The translations under genes were made by a program, and so were the position numbers. DNA of 64,000 nucleotides from Eubacteriaceae bacterium (GTDB lineage Bacteria; Bacillota; Clostridia; Lachnospirales; Lachnospiraceae), in assembly GCA_902363805.1 (NCBI GenBank), contig CABJBF010000003.1, positions 12,464 to 76,463 of the forward strand, read 5' to 3'. Shown piece after piece: positions 62,101 to 64,000 of the stretch (position 1 is the stretch's first letter; each line of letters opens with the position of its first letter). The notes beneath the pieces are model-generated. The model worked only from the letters and a program-made list of their open reading frames with translations. It was not told the origin of the DNA and did not search any database.

Positions 62101-64000
62101 TAATTACATGCTGACCTTTAGCCTTAGCATCTTTTATGTCCTGAATAAACTGAGCCTTTGTATATCCTCCTAATGCAGTAGATAAATCTTTGTCAAGTTC
62201 AAATGTAACCTTTCCGGCTGTTGTTGATGAATTTGCAAAAGCCACACAAATCATATCGTAGTATGATGGAACATCTGAAAGTTTAAGTGCAGTTGATCCA
62301 TTGAGAAAGTTATGCCAATATCCTGTTACCATATGCTCAGGCAATTTAGAATTAACTGTATAATTATTCTGAGTTGTTTCTTCTGTTCCTGATGCGTTTG
62401 TTGTTTCTTCTATTCCCGCAACTAAGTCAGTTCTTTCTTTCCATAAAGTTACTGCTACTGTAGGAGACCATCCGGAATTGGAATTGTGTTCATATGTACA
62501 TTCATACACTTTATCCTGATATTGAACCAAATCACCTATTTTATAGTGAACGTTATCCGGTGACCACACAGGATATACACCTGTCGCTGTTTTCTTAGTT
62601 GTTGTCTCAGGTGCCTTTGTTGTTTCCGGTTTCTTAGTTGTTGTTTCCGAAGCTTTTGTTGTCTCCTGTTTCTTTGTTGTAGTTACATCCTGTTCTTTTG
62701 TTGTATTCTGAACTGTTGTTCCTTCTGAACCACCATTTCCATATACTAACTTAGTAGAAAGGATTTCTCCTCCTGAAACAGCTCTCTGCCTTAATACTAT
62801 TCCTTTAATGTTTCCTGTACTTGCTGTTCCTTTTCCTGATTTTAATGTAAATGTTAATGATGCTCCCGGTTCTAATGTCTTTGAGCTCCATTCCGGTGGT
62901 GTCACTACTGTCTTTCCGTCTTCACTTGTAATTGTTCCGCCTGCACTCCAGTCTCCTGATAATGTCTCTCCATTCTGTGTTTCTATCGCTATTGACGGAT
63001 AACTTAATGTCTTTCCAAAGTATTCTGCCCATGGCATTACTGATATGTCCTTTGCACCTCCAGGCATTGTAATCTTTGGATTTGTATTTTTTACTGTTAT
63101 TGTGTATGTATCTCCTGATGCTGTTACTGTTGTTTCAACACCGTCATTTCCAGGAATTATTATATTCTGCTTTGGTAATGCTTCTGATCCATAAAGAGAT
63201 TCTTTCATTGTCTTTGTGATTGAGTTTGTGCTGTCAAGTGATGCCATCCATGAAATGAGTCCGCCCAAATGTTTCTCTCTTACATATTTTCCTTTTTCTG
63301 CTACTGATTCTTCCGTGTCACATGTGAAGAACATTCCTGTTGATTCACTGTAGAAGTAGTTTGCCTTTGCAACATCATCCCAGTATTTCTTTAACTGATA
63401 CTGATTTATTAATGAATCTATGTCTCCATATGCATATGTTACTCCGTTTTCTCCTGTTGCATCTGCATATAAGCCCGGATTCTTTGGATCTCTTCCGGTG
63501 TCCTTCTTTACTTCCTTCCAGCCTCTTGTATATGGTGCCACTCCCACTACTATCTTTGAGTAATCTATGTCATCTCCATATTTATTTTCAAGATATTTTA
63601 TGCATGAATCTACTGAAAGTGATGCATCCCCTTCGTCATATGCAGGGTTTGTGTATAATGCTGTCTGGTGAGCCGTGAATCCTCCCCATGCACCGTTTAA
63701 GTCATATGTCATCATGTTTGCAAAATCTACTATGTTTAACACCTTGTCATATTCGATTGCTGACATCATTTTTGGTGATGCTGACATTGCCACTGATAAT
63801 TCATAGTGCTTTCCATCTGTCTTTCCGTAGCTGTCCAATGAATTTCTGATTTCCTGTAACAGTAATGTGAAATTCTTTGTGTCTGCTGCTGAGCCTTTGC
63901 ATCCCTTGTCTATTGCCACTCCGTTTCCTTCAGGATCAGGATCTCTGTCTGCTGTTGGGTATTCCCAGTCGATGTCTACAAAGTCATATCCATAGCAGTG
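59165..64000 (-). CDS. Multidomain GH18 (chitinase-type) protein with three catalytic domains, N-terminus outside window
   Basis: At least 1,611 residues are visible; the frame is open to the edge. Order from the N-side: GH18 domain 1 (64000-63200, DFVDIDWEYP); a carbohydrate-binding-like domain (63190-62720); Thr linker; CBM5/12 type (62590-62430, WSPDNVHYKIGDLVQYQ); GH18 domain 2 (62345-61450, EGVDIDFE with Glu for the first Asp); Thr linker and Fn3-like domain (61300-61030); GH18 domain 3 (60970-59975, DGIDIDLE); a Thr/Lys repeat linker; a Lys-rich Fn3-like C-terminus. Secreted; likely acts on chitin-type or GlcNAc polymers. Confidence 0.93.
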   Translation of the reverse strand, partial: HCYGYDFVDIDWEYPTADRDPDPEGNGVAIDKGCKGSAADTKNFTLLLQEIRNSLDSYGKTDGKHYELSVAMSASPKMMSAIEYDKVLNIVDFANMMTYDLNGAWGGFTAHQTALYTNPAYDEGDASLSVDSCIKYLENKYGDDIDYSKIVVGVAPYTRGWKEVKKDTGRDPKNPGLYADATGENGVTYAYGDIDSLINQYQLKKYWDDVAKANYFYSESTGMFFTCDTEESVAEKGKYVREKHLGGLISWMASLDSTNSITKTMKESLYGSEALPKQNIIIPGNDGVETTVTASGDTYTITVKNTNPKITMPGGAKDISVMPWAEYFGKTLSYPSIAIETQNGETLSGDWSAGGTITSEDGKTVVTPPEWSSKTLEPGASLTFTLKSGKGTASTGNIKGIVLRQRAVSGGEILSTKLVYGNGGSEGTTVQNTTKEQDVTTTKKQETTKASETTTKKPETTKAPETTTKKTATGVYPVWSPDNVHYKIGDLVQYQDKVYECTYEHNSNSGWSPTVAVTLWKERTDLVAGIEETTNASGTEETTQNNYTVNSKLPEHMVTGYWHNFLNGSTALKLSDVPSYYDMICVAFANSSTTAGKVTFELDKDLSTALGGYTKAQFIQDIKDAKAKGQHVIISVGGAEGTTYITNEESANQFATSLISMIEEYGFEGVDIDFEGSAVSGTDYIAEALRKVQSHFGDDFIITMAPETLYFQDTNPNGTAVTSAYYRLAYKIRDILTICYPQFYNTGGMNGYNGFNAQVGNADFLTSLATLLLENGLRADQVALGLPSTPKAASSGYVSTDVISTAVTSLVNGTSSGSFTAPKAYPTFRGVMTWSINWDATNDYAWAKSMDSLMDSLEKHEQPTKETSTTKTEVTTKKEETTKTEATTKAETTSSSQTEARPTEVIGLAKQSQDGGTVSFVWGQTNEQMESGQTYRVYADGKYVETFALATATSYTFTTNGKHIIKVTANLNGYETEGQTIEVTIEGLETSETTKVAETTKPGTATSDLASRLLIGYYHTWDNSGNPFIKLRDVDKNWDVINISFAEPVSAGSTDGKMKFDISGLTADYTKADFKNDVKALQAQGKKIVLSIGGYEGYFSLTSQSAVNQFVSDIKSIVDEYGFDGIDIDLEQSSVQFESGKDTDINNPTSPKIVNMINAIRTIVNSYGEDFILSWAPETFYVQLGYQFYGGINQYCDARAGVYLPMINALRNETTYVHVQLYNSSPMIATDNQSYNMGTKEGIVAMCNMLLNGFYVNNYYTKSQTAEKYFAPLRPDQVVIGVPSSASAAGSGQVSNETLQSAFTELNNAHPGLRGIMTWSINWDSSQNKNSFAQSNGRFLDSLSGEETTKTPETTTKVAETTTKAPEETTKTPETTTKVAETTTKAPETTTKVAETTTKVSETTTKTPETTTKVAETTTKVSETTTKTPETTTKVAETTTKVTETTTKTPETTTKVAETTTKVSEATTKNDEITESGTTEPQQVTTTGNGKNEGTTTTNAVIKDNGNVTTNSSVGNVKVPKVKIKKAIKKRSAKKAKIKLRAAKGVNGYQIKISTSKKFKKAKTKKYKKAKFTIKKLKANKKYYIRVRAYKVVNGITYYGKWSKRKIKMKK
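59598..59965 (-). repeat. Thr/Lys/Glu tandem repeat linker of the GH18 protein
   Basis: About 25 units of six or seven residues of the type ETTTK-V-A, ETTTK-A-P or ETTK-T-P. The DNA is a near-perfect minisatellite built on GTTGTTGT; copy number is likely variable. Confidence 0.88.

Overview
The window looks like a low-GC, Gram-positive anaerobic gut Firmicute, most likely a Lachnospiraceae-type Clostridia. The evidence is AT-rich intergenic DNA, strong AGGAGG ribosome sites, sigma-A promoters of the TTGACA-17-TATAAT type, a T-box leader, GHKL/LytTR two-component systems, AgrBD, a glycyl-radical enzyme, lactose/cellobiose PTS genes and large secreted glycosidases with Thr-rich linkers. No rRNA, tRNA, CRISPR array or prophage was seen.

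Layout. 1-3.1 kb: leftward heavy-metal operon (ArsR repressor, HMA chaperone, P1B ATPase), with a DUF6110 gene cut by the window edge. 3.4-6.3 kb: trkA-trkH potassium uptake. 7.0-7.9 kb: patatin lipase, followed by a compound repeat element. 8.1-10.6 kb: GHKL/LytTR two-component system, next to an array of AgrA-like boxes, a promoter and a very small ORF. 11-14.8 kb: CopZ-like protein and a Trp T-box-controlled trpXYZ-type ABC transporter. 15-19.6 kb: SurA-like lipid-anchored or exported protein, iron-type dehydrogenase, AEC, EamA and SEC-C proteins. 20.1-30.3 kb: signalling and export island with agrB-agrD, two more GHKL/LytTR systems, a pair of ABC exporters with a 21-bp-spaced operator, and a previously unmarked 23-codon Cys-rich peptide gene with its own promoter and terminator. 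30.5-38 kb: SNF symporter, then a beta-glucoside PTS operon (IIA, 6-phospho-beta-glucosidase, IIC, IIB, HPr-like) with a divergent PRD regulator. 38-43.7 kb: IS3 remnant, secreted phosphoesterase, broken MetE-like gene, TSUP transporter. 43.8-51.5 kb: DUF438/hemerythrin protein, M18 peptidase, MATE, SNF, BirA-controlled bioB, nitroreductase. 51.7-57.3 kb: fructose-type PTS, glycyl-radical enzyme and activase with a divergent DeoR regulator. 57.4-59 kb: two decayed reductase genes. 59.2-64 kb: giant GH18 multidomain protein running off the right edge.

How it fits together. The most interesting theme is peptide signalling. Three GHKL/LytTR pairs, one AgrBD pair, two ABC exporters, two sets of LytTR-like operators with about 21-bp periodicity, and two tiny ORFs all lie within 8-30.3 kb. 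The 8.1-8.6 kb unit is arranged like an agr-controlled RNA with an embedded small peptide, and the 30.1 kb unit is a compact peptide gene. Both are inferences from sequence layout. At least five genes are visibly decayed (IS3 transposase, two aldo/keto reductases, MetE-like, RibD-like), so this is a region of gene loss as well as accessory gain.
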